The notes under the pieces: generated by a model
The model's database searches: none
Told to the model about the DNA's origin: nothing
What the model saw: the letters and a program-made list of their open reading frames with translations, nothing else
Shown here: piece after piece, positions 33,496 through 42,369 of the stretch
Layout: each line of letters begins with the position of its first letter
Position numbering within the stretch: the stretch's first letter is position 1
Program-made: the position numbers and the translations under genes
NCBI GenBank assembly: GCA_965214285.1
Contig: OZ243946.1
Location: 1,798,001-1,862,000 of the forward strand
Reading direction: 5' to 3'
Source: G963422745 sp965214285
GTDB lineage: Bacteria > Actinomycetota > Acidimicrobiia > Acidimicrobiales > Aldehydirespiratoraceae
Length of the DNA stretch: 64,000 nt

Positions 33496-34869
33496 TCAAC
33501 TGTCCTCGTCGCCCGACTCCTCCGATTCGGAGCCGATCCCCGCGGCGACCCGCCTGCCAGGCACGACCTGGCCCGTGGGGTCATCGACGACGACCCACCC
33601 TCGGGCGCTTGCGCCGGTCGTGACGGGAACCTGGACCGCTCCGTCGTCGGTCTCGAGGATGACGAAGAACTCGCCGTCCGGCCCCTGGCCGACAGCGGTG
33701 ACCGGCACCGCCGTCGACGGCACCGACTCCTCCGCTTCGATGGTGCGGACCCCATAAGAGCGGTCCGCGGACAGCTCCGAGCCCACCGGCATGGCAAGAG
33801 TCACCGTGGACGAGGTTCCCTCGCTGTACTGCAGATCCGTGATGGTGGCGCTGTGGGTCTGTTCAGCGACGTTGTCGGACACCTCCACCGTCTGGCCGAT
33901 CTGCAGCAGCAGCGAGTCGCTGGAGGCCACGGAGCCCAGGAGCTTGAGCTGGTCGGGCCGTCGGGTGCCCAGCGGCTGACCGCCGGGATCGAGCTCCGTG
34001 CCGACCTCGACGCTCACCGAGGTCAAGGGCCGAGGCGGCTCGCCGAGCGCCCAGAACTCGCTCTGGCGGAGAATCGCCCGCGACTCGCCGAGGGTGTCGG
34101 CGAGGGTCTCGCGGGCGGACCTGAGGGCTCGTTGGGCGTCCTTGATGGCCGGATCGGCGGCGCGCAGGGCTGCCTCCACCTCGGCGAGCCGCTCGGTCTC
34201 GGGCGGATCGGCGGCCTTGAGCCTGGTCTGCTCCGCGGTCAGCTCGGTCTTGGTGCGCTTGGCCTCGTCGACCGCCCGCTGAGCCAGGTCGACCTGGTCC
34301 CTGGCCGCTCTCACGTCTCGGTCGTCGGCCGATCCTGTGGGGGCGTCGTAGCCGTGATCGGAGTACCACGAAGCCAGCGCTGCCTGGGTCTTCGGCCCGA
34401 AGTCGCCGTCCACGGTCAGCTCGTGGCCTGCGGAGTTCAGCAGGGCCTGCAGCGCCTCCACGTCGGGGCCGGTGTCGCCCGAGCGGATGTCGCGGTAGAA
34501 CCCGAAGGGGGTGACGACGACGAACAGCGGCCTGCCGTTGATCTCCAGGATGGGCCGCAGGGGCTCGATCGCCGTGTCCTGGCTGACGAAGACGTCGGTG
34601 ACCACGCCGGAGAGCCCTGCCGGCAGGCTCTGCTCCTCCTCCTCCACGAACACGTTGACCCGGAAGCGGATCTCGTCGGAGACGACCCGCTCCTCGACCT
34701 GCACGAACACGAGGCTCGCCGAGGGGTCGGCATCCGCGGACTCGCCGGCGTCGGGGTCGAGCGAGTCGACCCGGTTGCCCAGCACCAGCACGGCCACGAT
34801 GGCGCCGAGCAGGCAACCGCTGAGCAGCAGCGGTATGGCCCACGAGGCCCGCACGGTGATTTGGCGCAT
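33496..34869 (-). CDS. HlyD/MacA-like adaptor with peptidoglycan-binding domain and coiled coil
   Basis: 457 aa. Membrane anchor at about 10-32. A peptidoglycan-binding domain 1 at about 125-165 (GPDVEALQALLNSAGHELTV then DGDFGPKTQAALASW). A long coiled coil about 180-270 rich in Glu/Lys/Arg/Ala, then the barrel-like C-terminal half, and an acidic tail. This is the periplasmic adaptor of a MacAB-like system in a monoderm: it would link the inner-membrane permease to the cell wall rather than to an outer-membrane channel. First gene of the three-gene operon. Confidence 0.82.
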   Translation of the reverse strand: MRQITVRASWAIPLLLSGCLLGAIVAVLVLGNRVDSLDPDAGESADADPSASLVFVQVEERVVSDEIRFRVNVFVEEEEQSLPAGLSGVVTDVFVSQDTAIEPLRPILEINGRPLFVVVTPFGFYRDIRSGDTGPDVEALQALLNSAGHELTVDGDFGPKTQAALASWYSDHGYDAPTGSADDRDVRAARDQVDLAQRAVDEAKRTKTELTAEQTRLKAADPPETERLAEVEAALRAADPAIKDAQRALRSARETLADTLGESRAILRQSEFWALGEPPRPLTSVSVEVGTELDPGGQPLGTRRPDQLKLLGSVASSDSLLLQIGQTVEVSDNVAEQTHSATITDLQYSEGTSSTVTLAMPVGSELSADRSYGVRTIEAEESVPSTAVPVTAVGQGPDGEFFVILETDDGAVQVPVTTGASARGWVVVDDPTGQVVPGRRVAAGIGSESEESGDEDS

Positions 34870-35035
34870 TGCCGGGCGACCCTAGCCCCTACCGCGTCCG
34901 CTCGCGGGGCATTCTCGACCGAGGTCCGGCAGCCACCGCCCGAGGACGCCCCTGCGCCTCTCGCGGGGCGGATCCGAGCCAGGGCAAGCCCGGCGGGGGA
35001 GGCGGGTCATCGTCGGCTGCTGGGTGATCCTGGGT

Positions 35036-36151
35036 CTACGGCGAGATCTTGGCGTGCAGGTCTTCGACCTCTTGCCTCAGGCTCAGGATGCGGGTCTCGT
35101 ATTCCGCGAGGAGCGGGAGGCGGGCGTCGAGCTGGAGCTGCTCGAATCGCTCCAGGACTCCGAGCTCCTGCCCGCACTGCACGTAGGCGAGCGCGAAGTC
35201 GATCTCTGAGGCTGTCGGCTCATATGCGGGCCTCTTCCAGTTGCCGATGATCTGGATCTCCTCGGTCGTCGGCTTGTAGCGGTCCGGATTGTCAGGTGCT
35301 TCTTCTTCCAGGCCGCCGGGTGCGATCTCCACTCCCGCGGACGCGAGGATCAGCGCCCAGTGCGGTCGATTCCGCGGCTCGTAGACGTTGAGCAACGCTC
35401 CGGCGACATCGAGCAGCGGATAGCCGTTGTCCTTGACGCAGGCGAGCTGTTCTCTGAGCAGATCCGAGAGCGGCTGGACGATGGCATTGGCGAACAGTTC
35501 CTGCAGTTCGCCGTACAGCGCCCCGTAGTTCCTAGAGAGGTCGCGTACCTCCTCCTCCACAGCGGGCTCCCTTGGGGTAATGGCCACCCCCCAACACGCA
35601 TCTTGGGCTGCCAGGTAGCCGCGGTGGTAGGTTTCCACCGCCGGTTTGCCTGCTGGAAGCGGCCAGATGTCACGAATCCCGATCATTCCGTGGACCCGGG
35701 CCTGTTCGTCCGTGTGGGGAGCGGTTTGCATCAGGTCTCTGTGCAGAGGGTCAGGAGGCCCGTCCAGCAGGTGCATGCTCTCAGACCACGATTCCTCGTA
35801 CTGGGGATAGCCCGCGTCGGTCATGCACGTGATCATGACCCTGACGTCGAAGCCGTCGAGTTCGTAGATCAAGACGTCAATCTCCGGCATCATCGATTCC
35901 GTGAGCCCGGGCGGCAAGGGAACAGTCGTGTCCACGCCAACGCTCTCGCCGTCCGTGGCTGGCTGATCCGCAGCATCCGGCTTGTCTTGCTGGCCCGTGC
36001 CGGGAGGATCCTGCTCCGTTTCGACTGCGGAACTGATGCCCTGGCGATCCTCGGGTTCTTGGGCATCCCCTCGGAGGCCGGATCCTGAACAGGCGGCAAG
36101 CGCCAATGCCACTGCCACGAGTGACCCGATTGCGGCGGAGGAGGATTTCAT
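35036..36151 (-). CDS. Putative lipoprotein, Cys-Met...Gly-aromatic repeat family, member 3
   Basis: 371 aa. Lipobox LALAAC near residue 21, then a disordered Glu/Asp/Pro linker. Conserved blocks: ITCMTDAGYPQYEESWSE, DEQARVHGMIGIRDIWPLP, LREQLACVKDNGYPLLDV, TASEIDFALAYVQCGQELGV and a C-terminal long helix ending EVEDLHAKISP. It is closest to member 1 (11136) in its domain order. Tandem with member 4 (36195), as members 1 and 2 are in tandem, so the pair has been duplicated as a unit or arisen twice. No recognised function. Confidence 0.75.
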   Translation of the reverse strand: MKSSSAAIGSLVAVALALAACSGSGLRGDAQEPEDRQGISSAVETEQDPPGTGQQDKPDAADQPATDGESVGVDTTVPLPPGLTESMMPEIDVLIYELDGFDVRVMITCMTDAGYPQYEESWSESMHLLDGPPDPLHRDLMQTAPHTDEQARVHGMIGIRDIWPLPAGKPAVETYHRGYLAAQDACWGVAITPREPAVEEEVRDLSRNYGALYGELQELFANAIVQPLSDLLREQLACVKDNGYPLLDVAGALLNVYEPRNRPHWALILASAGVEIAPGGLEEEAPDNPDRYKPTTEEIQIIGNWKRPAYEPTASEIDFALAYVQCGQELGVLERFEQLQLDARLPLLAEYETRILSLRQEVEDLHAKISP

Positions 36152-36194
36152 GCTCTTGGCCAGATTGGTCCGAAGGGTCGGAATGTCGGGGGCG

Positions 36195-37307
36195 TTATGG
36201 CGAGACGATCGCCAGCACCCTTTCTTGCAGGCCTAGGATCTGGGTCTCGTATTCGGCGAGCAATGTCGCGCGTGGCGGAATCTGAAGCTCCCGCAGGCGA
36301 TTCACGAGATCGACCTGCTCGCCGCAGTCCACGAAATCGAGGGCGAACTCCACCTCCGCAGGCGACGGAACGTAGGTCTCCCTGGGCATCTGGCTGGGGC
36401 GAATGGCCCGTGTCTCTCCGGGCTTGAGCGGTGCCTGTATGGCCGGGTCAGGTTCAGTAGTGCCCATCTCTCCGAGCTCGATGTCCAATGACTCCAGCAT
36501 CATCTCACGGCCGCGCGCCAGCTCCAGGTCATGGTCCAGTATCGGATGGCCCGCCTCTCGCACACATGCCATCTGCTCTCCGACCAGCGAGGCGGCCGTA
36601 GGCCGAATGGCCGAAGAAAACTGTGCAGACAGAGAATTGTATAGATCGAAGTAGGCTGCAGACAGCTGCTCCATCTCGGCACGTTGAGCCTCGTTGTAGG
36701 TCCCGCCCACAGATTCCTTGCACCTGTCGAGCTCGGAATAGTATGCGGGATCGTTCGACATCACGTTCCCCACGCCTTGTCCGATGTAACTGAATGTCGT
36801 CCAAAGGCCGAGCATGCCCGCCTGTCGGGCTTGCTCCTCGGTGTGTGGCCCGAAGAAGTGCAAGGGCTCGATCAAGGGACTGCCAAGCCCCGTGTATTGC
36901 TGTTCCGCCTCCGACATCGACTCCAAGAGCTGCGGAAAACCCGAGTCGTGCATGCATTCTCCGACTTTCTGGATGTCGGGATTGCGCCACTGATCGATGA
37001 TGGAGCCCAGTTCCACGAAGACCGACTCCGTCGCGACCAGCTCGTCGCTCAGGTTGGCATCAGCCTGCTCGTCGTCCTCATCGCCAGCCGAATCGGCTCC
37101 ATCGTCCGGCAGCTCAGCGGCATCTGAGCCGTCCGAGGCAGGCGAGGATTCTGGATCGCTCGAACCTGAGCCGCCCGATGAGTCGTCTGCGTCGCCTGCA
37201 GGAGAGTCCGCGTCCTCGCCGGCCTCTCCTGGCCGGTCAGCGTTGCTGCCGCAGCCGGCGACCAGCAGCAAGCAGAGGATCGCCAGCGTCCATGCTCTAA
37301 CCGGCAC
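36195..37307 (-). CDS. Putative lipoprotein, Cys-Met...Gly-aromatic repeat family, member 4
   Basis: 370 aa. Lipobox LVAGC at about residue 19 and a long acidic Ser/Asp/Glu linker of roughly 65 residues. Blocks: GECMHDSGFPQLLESMSE, EEQARQAGMLG, MACVREAGHPILD, VEFALDFVDCGEQVDLV and a terminal helix ending LQERVLAIVSP. Most like member 2 (12326), which shares the same C-terminal LQExVLAIVS ending. Upstream of its start are two long poly-G tracts, so expression might vary if they are real. Function unknown. Confidence 0.75.
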   Translation of the reverse strand: MPVRAWTLAILCLLLVAGCGSNADRPGEAGEDADSPAGDADDSSGGSGSSDPESSPASDGSDAAELPDDGADSAGDEDDEQADANLSDELVATESVFVELGSIIDQWRNPDIQKVGECMHDSGFPQLLESMSEAEQQYTGLGSPLIEPLHFFGPHTEEQARQAGMLGLWTTFSYIGQGVGNVMSNDPAYYSELDRCKESVGGTYNEAQRAEMEQLSAAYFDLYNSLSAQFSSAIRPTAASLVGEQMACVREAGHPILDHDLELARGREMMLESLDIELGEMGTTEPDPAIQAPLKPGETRAIRPSQMPRETYVPSPAEVEFALDFVDCGEQVDLVNRLRELQIPPRATLLAEYETQILGLQERVLAIVSP

Positions 37308-37350
37308 TTAGGCAGCTCCCGAGATCAGGCACGCCCTGAGGCGGCGCGCT

Positions 37351-37367
37351 GGGGGGGGGGGGGGGGG
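37351..37367. repeat. Poly-G tract, 17 Gs
   Basis: A run of 17 consecutive Gs in the 314-bp gap between the lipoprotein gene (36195-37307) and the 2OG oxygenase gene (37622-38485). The rest of the gap holds no gene I can support. Such tracts can slip during replication; they can also be sequencing or assembly artefacts. Confidence 0.9.
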
Positions 37368-37511
37368 AGCCTAGTTGCTGCGTCTGCCCGGTCACCGGGA
37401 CTTTCTCGGGATGGTGGGTCTCGCCGTGCTGGCCAAGTGAAACGCAGCATGGAGGGGCAGAGACCGGGCGACTGAGGGTCGGCGCCATCCGGCCGGAGCG
37501 GGCCAGGAGGC

Positions 37512-37530
37512 GGGGGGGGGGGGGGGGGGG
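37512..37530. repeat. Poly-G tract, 19 Gs
   Basis: A second uninterrupted G run in the same gap, 144 bp from the first. Both are of the same strand polarity (C-runs on the coding strand of the neighbouring genes) and lie upstream of the lipoprotein start at 37307. Confidence 0.9.
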
Positions 37531-37621
37531 CGGCGATGCGGCCGACCTCCAAGCGTCAGCGTGAACGGGGCGAGGTCGAAAACGGGCACCCCGATTGGGA
37601 CGGCGCAGCGGTCAGTAAGAG

Positions 37622-38485
37622 TCAGTCGAGGAGGGCGTCGGAGCGGACCCGGCGGCGTTCGGCGGCTTCGTGGTCGGCCAGCACCCTGCCGAAGAGCTGG
37701 CGGGTGCGGGCGACCCGGCCGATCACCCCGGGCGCCTCGGTGTAGGCGAAGATGGCGGCGTGGCGGGGCCTGGACTGCGCGCCGACACGTGACACCCGGT
37801 GCAGGCTGTGGCGGCCCCGGAAGATCTGCAGGTCGCCCGGCTGCAGGTCCAGCGTGCGCACCCCGTCACGACCGCCCTCCAGCACGGCCTGGACCCGCTC
37901 GAAGCCCTCGTCGTCGGCATCGCGGATCGCGGGCACGTACTCGAACAGGCCGCCGTCGTCCGCGGGCTGCACCAGCACGGTGACCGCGAAGTCGTTGGTG
38001 TCGAAGTGCCAGCTGAACTGCTGGCCCGGCTCGAGGATGTTGGCGGTGAGCCCGGCCAGGGGATCGGCGTAGCAGTGCAGCTCGGGCAGCTCCAGGCAGG
38101 CCGCCAGGAACCCGGTCAGCTCCGGCGCCCGGAACACCGTGTCGGTGGCGCAGCTCGGCTCCCAGGAGTCGCCGGGGATGAACCCGCTGGATCGCTCCAG
38201 GAATGTGTTGACCGGGTGGCGCTGCGGGTAGGCGGGGTCGGGCTCGGTGTGGAAGTAGGGGTTCATGGTCGTCGTGGAGAAGTGGGTGGTGTGCTTGCGC
38301 TGCACGATCTCGGCGTTGAGCGTCTCTGTCGCCTCGGGCCGCACCAGGCCCTTGAGGACCGCGCAGCCGGTCTCGCGCAGCCCCGCCCGGCAGGAGTCCA
38401 CCATGGCCGAGTAGCCCGCCGAGTCGGGTTCGTGCAGAGGATGGCGCTGCAGATCCACCATGTCGGCCAGGGTGTGTGACCTCAC
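37622..38485 (-). CDS. 2-oxoglutarate/Fe(II)-dependent oxygenase, ArpA/HalD-like
   Basis: 287 aa from a GTG at 38485; an ATG at 38461 (MVDLQRHPL) is an alternative. The iron-binding triad is visible as HFDTND (His160, Asp162) and His229 in GRHSLHRV, with FEYVPAIR between. This layout belongs to the family that contains the amino-acid hydroxylases and the BesD/HalD lysine halogenases. The retained Asp (halogenases have Gly there) indicates hydroxylase rather than halogenase chemistry. It lies downstream of a FAD amine oxidoreductase on the same strand, which hints at amino-acid or amine metabolism. Substrate unknown. Confidence 0.78.
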   Translation of the reverse strand: MRSHTLADMVDLQRHPLHEPDSAGYSAMVDSCRAGLRETGCAVLKGLVRPEATETLNAEIVQRKHTTHFSTTTMNPYFHTEPDPAYPQRHPVNTFLERSSGFIPGDSWEPSCATDTVFRAPELTGFLAACLELPELHCYADPLAGLTANILEPGQQFSWHFDTNDFAVTVLVQPADDGGLFEYVPAIRDADDEGFERVQAVLEGGRDGVRTLDLQPGDLQIFRGRHSLHRVSRVGAQSRPRHAAIFAYTEAPGVIGRVARTRQLFGRVLADHEAAERRRVRSDALLD

Positions 38486-38710
38486 CGGGCACAGTATGCC
38501 AGCCCGCCGCGCCAGCCTCAGAAGTCCCGCACCGGCGCTTTCGGTGGCCTCAGCGGGTTGGCCTGCGGCCTGGCTCGCTCGGTCAGCGTGCGGCGGTCAA
38601 CGTGCGCCGGTCAGGATGAGGCGTCGTAGGCGGATGACGAGGCCTCGGAGGGTCGGTCGAGGAGGGCGTCGGTGCGGACCCGGCGGTGGTCGGGCGGTTA
38701 GGCCTGGGGC

Positions 38711-39880
38711 TCAGTAGGCGGCGATGAGGTCGCCGGCGAGCGACGGCCGGGTGGCGCTGAGGTCGAGGTCTGCCATGTGGTCCGGCATGGCGCCGCGGGC
38801 GATCAGCGAGCCGGTCGCACGGCCCATCGACTCGACGGTGTGGATGCCGTAGCCGCCCTGGCCGACTAGCCAGAAGAACCCCTCGGCGTCTGGGGCGAAC
38901 CCGGCGACGGGTGTGCGGTCGGCGGTGAAGGTGCGCAGCCCGGCCCAGGTCGTGCGCACACGGGTGATTTGCAGGGTGGTGAACTCGGCGAGCACGGCCA
39001 GGCCGCGGGCCACGTCGAGCTCCTCGGGCTTGGCGTCGCAGGGCGGCGACGGGGTCTCGTCGGCGGGCGACACCATCAGCCCTCCGGGCTCGGGCTTGCA
39101 GTAGCCGGTCATCGGCCCCGAGACGGACTCGAAGGACGTCAGCGGCCAAGCGGCGACCGCTGCGGGGTCCCAGCCCGCAGGCAGGGCGGCAACGGCGATG
39201 GTGCGGCGCAACGGACGCAGCCCCAGAGGCACCACACCGGCGAGCGCCGCGACCCGGTCGCCCCAGGCCCCGGCTGCGTTCACCACCACAGCGGCATCGA
39301 TGCGCTCGCCGGCCGCCGAGCCGATCCGCCAGGCCGAGCCCGCCCGCTCGATCGAGCCGACCGGCCACGACCTGCGGATCTCGCCGCCGCCGGCGCGCAT
39401 GCGACGCACGTAGACCTGGTGCAGCCCGGCCACGTCGATGTCCATGGAGTCCGGCTCGTAGAGGGCGCCCTCGATGTCGTCTCGCAGGATCGGCAGGATC
39501 CGGCGGGCCTCGTCGCCGTCTACGAACACCGTGCTCGGCACCAGATCCTTGGCGCGCTCCACGTCGGCCTGCAGCTTGGCCAGCGCGTCAGCCCGCCCTG
39601 CCTGAAGCAGCGGCCGAGGCCCCAGCAGCGAACGCCCCTCGCCGAGCTCGCCGGGGTCCTCCAGGAATGGGCGGCTCGCCATGGTGAGACGGCGCACCGT
39701 GTCGTTGCCGTAGTTCTCCAGGTACTGCGCGGCGGAGCGGCCGGTGGTGTGGTAGGCGAGCGTCGGCTCGGCCTCCAGCAGCACGGTCGAGAGTCCGGCC
39801 TCGGCGAGATGCGCCCCTGCGGACACTCCGGCGATGCCTCCGCCCACTATCGCCACATCGAACGTGGACGGGCCGGGCAC
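38711..39880 (-). CDS. FAD-dependent oxidoreductase, DadA/glycine oxidase family
   Basis: 389 aa from a GTG at 39880. N-terminal dinucleotide fold FDVAIVGGGIAGVSAGAHLA, the TTGRSAAQ segment, and the C-terminal FFWLVGQGGYGIHTVESMG flavin-contact block of DadA-type oxidases. Likely oxidises a D-amino acid, glycine-like amine or imino acid. It begins 21 nt after the selD stop and is followed by the 2OG oxygenase gene, so selD - oxidoreductase - oxygenase may be one transcript. Substrate not identifiable. Confidence 0.8.
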   Translation of the reverse strand: MPGPSTFDVAIVGGGIAGVSAGAHLAEAGLSTVLLEAEPTLAYHTTGRSAAQYLENYGNDTVRRLTMASRPFLEDPGELGEGRSLLGPRPLLQAGRADALAKLQADVERAKDLVPSTVFVDGDEARRILPILRDDIEGALYEPDSMDIDVAGLHQVYVRRMRAGGGEIRRSWPVGSIERAGSAWRIGSAAGERIDAAVVVNAAGAWGDRVAALAGVVPLGLRPLRRTIAVAALPAGWDPAAVAAWPLTSFESVSGPMTGYCKPEPGGLMVSPADETPSPPCDAKPEELDVARGLAVLAEFTTLQITRVRTTWAGLRTFTADRTPVAGFAPDAEGFFWLVGQGGYGIHTVESMGRATGSLIARGAMPDHMADLDLSATRPSLAGDLIAAY

Positions 39881-39901
39881 GCTGGGCTCGGTCCTCCGCC
39901 G

Positions 39902-40960
39902 TCAGTCCGGGGCGATCCGGATGCGGCCGCTGCCTGTGCCGGACGCCGATCCGCCAACCTCGCCGATGACCGCCGCGGTGTGGCCCGTGGCCGTCAGCTC
40001 GGCCAGCACATCGCCCGCACGATCCGGGGCGACGCCGAACACCAGGCCGCCGCTGGTCTGGGCGTCGGCCAACACGGTCACATCGACTTCTTCGACCCCG
40101 GCATCCACGTCGAGCCAGTCGGTTATCCATGCCAGGTTGCGCTCCGTGCCGCCCGGCGCCATGCCCGCAGCCGCAAGCTGCCGTGCGCCTGCGATCACAG
40201 GCACGTCCGCCGCCCGCAGGCGCACGTCTACCGCCGACTCCTGGGCCATGCGCCCCAGATGGCCCAACAGCCCGAAGCCGGTCACGTCGGTGGCGCCGGT
40301 CGCGCCCGCCCCCACGGCGATGCGGGCAGCGGCGGCGTTGGTGCGGGTCATCGAGGCGACCGCAGCCGCCACGGCAGCGCCGTCGGCCTGGCCGCGCTTG
40401 AGCGCCGTGGTGATCACGCCGATGCCCAGCGGCTTGGTGAGCACCAGCGCCTGACCGGCCCGCAGCCCGGTGTTGGCCAGCATCCGAGCCGGGTGAACCT
40501 CGCCGATCACGGCCATGCCGTACTTGGGCTCGGGGTCGTCGACGGTGTGGCCGCCGGCCACCACGAAGCCGCACTCGGCGGCGATGTCGAGCCCGCCCCC
40601 GAGCACCTCGGAGAGCAGGTCGTTGCTCAGCTCCTCGGTGTTCCAGCACACCAGGTTGAGTGCCAGCAGCGGCACCGCGCCCATGGCATAGACGTCGGAC
40701 ACGGCGTTGGCCGCGGCGACCCGGCCCCAGTCGCGGGCGTCGTCGACCACGGGCGTGATGAAATCGGCGGTGACCACCAGGGCGCGGTCGTCGCTGAGCC
40801 GCCAGACCGCGGCGTCGTCGCCGCTGGCAGCGCCGATCAGCAGGCGGTCATCGAGCGGCTGGTCAGCCGAGAGGCGGCGCACGACCTGCGCCAGCTCGCC
40901 GGGAGCGAGCTTGCAGCCTCAACCGGCGCCGTGGCTGAACTCCGTCAGGCGTCTTGGCAT
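39902..40960 (-). CDS. selD: Selenide, water dikinase with TGA-encoded selenocysteine
   Basis: 352 aa if the in-frame TGA at 40919-40921 is read through. From ATG 40960 the sequence is MPRRLTEFSHGAG-TGA-GCKLAP. SelD normally has GAGCGCK, where the first Cys (Cys17 in E. coli, often Sec in other species) and the Lys are catalytic. Here Sec14, Cys16 and Lys17 keep exactly that spacing. Without readthrough the next start gives a protein lacking the catalytic loop. The rest is a full SelD (LNLVCWNTEELSND, VAGGHTVDDPEPKYGMAV, TGFGLLGH, DAQTSGGLVF). It makes selenophosphate from selenide and ATP for Sec-tRNA and selenouridine. The stop is 21 nt before the FAD oxidoreductase start. Confidence 0.93.
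40893..40911 (-). promoter_or_regulatory. Candidate bacterial SECIS hairpin for selD
   Basis: On the minus strand a perfect 7-bp stem (AGCTCGC/GCGAGCT) with a 5-nt loop (TCCCG) begins 7 nt after the TGA codon. Bacterial SECIS elements are hairpins just 3' of the UGA within the coding region that recruit SelB. Position and stability fit, although the loop sequence is not of a form I can match to a known SelB specificity. Confidence 0.6.
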
Positions 40961-41099
40961 GTCACCCCCCTTCTGCGGGCGGCACCCGTGCTTGTCGCCC
41001 GGGGCCGGTTGGCCATGACCATCATCGAGATCGGCTTCCGAGGTCGCTCCCCGGAGGCCGCTCCCGAACGGCTCAACACTACGGCTTAGGCTGCTGCCG

Positions 41100-42155
41100 A
41101 TGGCCGATCCCCGACTGCAGACCCGAGCGACCGAGCTGTTCGGCGTGCGATGGCCGATCGTGCAGACCGGCATGGGCTGGGTGTCGGGGCCGTCGCTGGT
41201 GGCCGGCACCGCCAACGCGGGCGGGCTCGGGATCCTGGCGTCGGCCACCATGACCCTGGCCGAGACCGCCGCCGCCGTCGCCGAGGTGAAGGACCGCAGC
41301 GAGGCCCCGTTCGGGGTGAACCTGCGCGCCGACGCCGCCGACGTCGACGAGCGCATCGGCCTGCTGATCCGCGAGGGCGTGCGGGTGGCGAGCTTCGCAG
41401 GTGCGCCCCGGCCCGAGATCGTGGCCCGCCTTCGCGACAGCGGCGTGGTCACAGTGCCCACGGTGGGCGCGCCCCGCCATGCCGCCAAGGTCGCCGAGTG
41501 GGGGGTGGACGCGGTGATCTGCCAGGGCGGCGAGGGCGGGGGACACACCGGCGCTATACCCACGTCGCTGCTGCTGCCCCAGGTGCTCGAGACGGTCGAC
41601 ATCCCGGTGATCGCCGCGGGCGGGTTCCACGACGGGCGGGGCCTTGCCGCGGCGCTGGCTTGGGGCGCGGACGGCATCGCCATGGGGACGCGCTTCTTGC
41701 TGACGGCGGACTCGCGGGTGCCCAATGAGGTGAAGGCGCGGTACCTGGCCACGCCAGCGACGGGCACGGTGGTCTCGAGCGCCATCGACGGGGTGCCCCA
41801 GCGGGTGATCCGCACGCCGACCGTGGAGGGCTTGGAGCGGGGGCGGCTGCTGCGGTTCCCGAGGGCGGCGGCGAATGCCCTGCGCTTCCGCAAGACCACC
41901 GGGGTCTCGCTGCGGGACCTGCTGCGGGAGGGCCTGGCCATGCGCAGGAGCCAGGATCTGAGCTGGGCGCAGCTTGCGCTGGCGGCCAACGCGCCGATGC
42001 TGACCAGGGCGTCGATGGTGGAGGGCAACCTGGAGGTGGGCATCCTCCCGGCGGGGCAGTGCGTGGGGGTGGTGGACGACCTGCCGACGTGCGCGGAGCT
42101 GATCGAGCGGATCGTGGCCGAGGCAATCGACCGCCTGGACGCCCTCAGCGCCTAG
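41100..42155 (+). CDS. Nitronate monooxygenase / 2-nitropropane dioxygenase family flavoprotein
   Basis: 351 aa. FMN-binding TIM barrel: TGMGWVSGPSLVAGTANAGG near the N-terminus, ICQGGEGGGHTGAIPTS (the diagnostic GxGGH-like segment) about residue 145, and AAGGFHDGRGLAAALAWGAD. The group includes nitronate monooxygenases and FabK-like enoyl-ACP reductases. The actual substrate in an actinobacterium is commonly unknown. It is divergent from selD over a 139-bp gap. No signal peptide. Confidence 0.85.
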   Translation: MADPRLQTRATELFGVRWPIVQTGMGWVSGPSLVAGTANAGGLGILASATMTLAETAAAVAEVKDRSEAPFGVNLRADAADVDERIGLLIREGVRVASFAGAPRPEIVARLRDSGVVTVPTVGAPRHAAKVAEWGVDAVICQGGEGGGHTGAIPTSLLLPQVLETVDIPVIAAGGFHDGRGLAAALAWGADGIAMGTRFLLTADSRVPNEVKARYLATPATGTVVSSAIDGVPQRVIRTPTVEGLERGRLLRFPRAAANALRFRKTTGVSLRDLLREGLAMRRSQDLSWAQLALAANAPMLTRASMVEGNLEVGILPAGQCVGVVDDLPTCAELIERIVAEAIDRLDALSA

Positions 42156-42297
42156 CCAGTGCCGCGCAGGCTGGCGATCCCGGCTCCACTGGCGGCTCAG
42201 GCGAGATTCGCAGCCTGGCACTGAGGCCCGGCGGTGCGGCCCTGCGTGCCGGCATGACGGCGGTTGGCTCCGGGCTGTCGCTGAGCGACATCCAAGG

Positions 42298-42367
42298 GTG
42301 TCAAAAAGCGGGAGTCAAAGGTGTCGCAAACCGGTAGTCGTAGCTGTCGAAAACCAGTAGCCTGAGG
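42298..42367. repeat. Three 23-bp-period tandem repeats abutting a DUF4143 ATPase gene
   Basis: Imperfect direct repeats begin at 42298, 42321 and 42344. They share TGTC at the left, an AAAA/CAAAC core, and a (T/G)AG(T/C)C block, and the third ends 2 nt before the GTG start of the ATPase gene at 42370. The period (23, 23 and 24 nt) is the same as in the array upstream of the other DUF4143 ATPase at 48.0 kb. A role as operator or binding site for the encoded ATPase is inferred. Confidence 0.75.
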
Positions 42368-42369
42368 CT

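Noticed and set aside
38657..38686. A 30-bp near-copy of the 3' end of the 2OG oxygenase gene (37626-37655) downstream of the FAD oxidoreductase
   Set aside because: It is too short to define a gene remnant or mobile unit; noted only as a local duplication.
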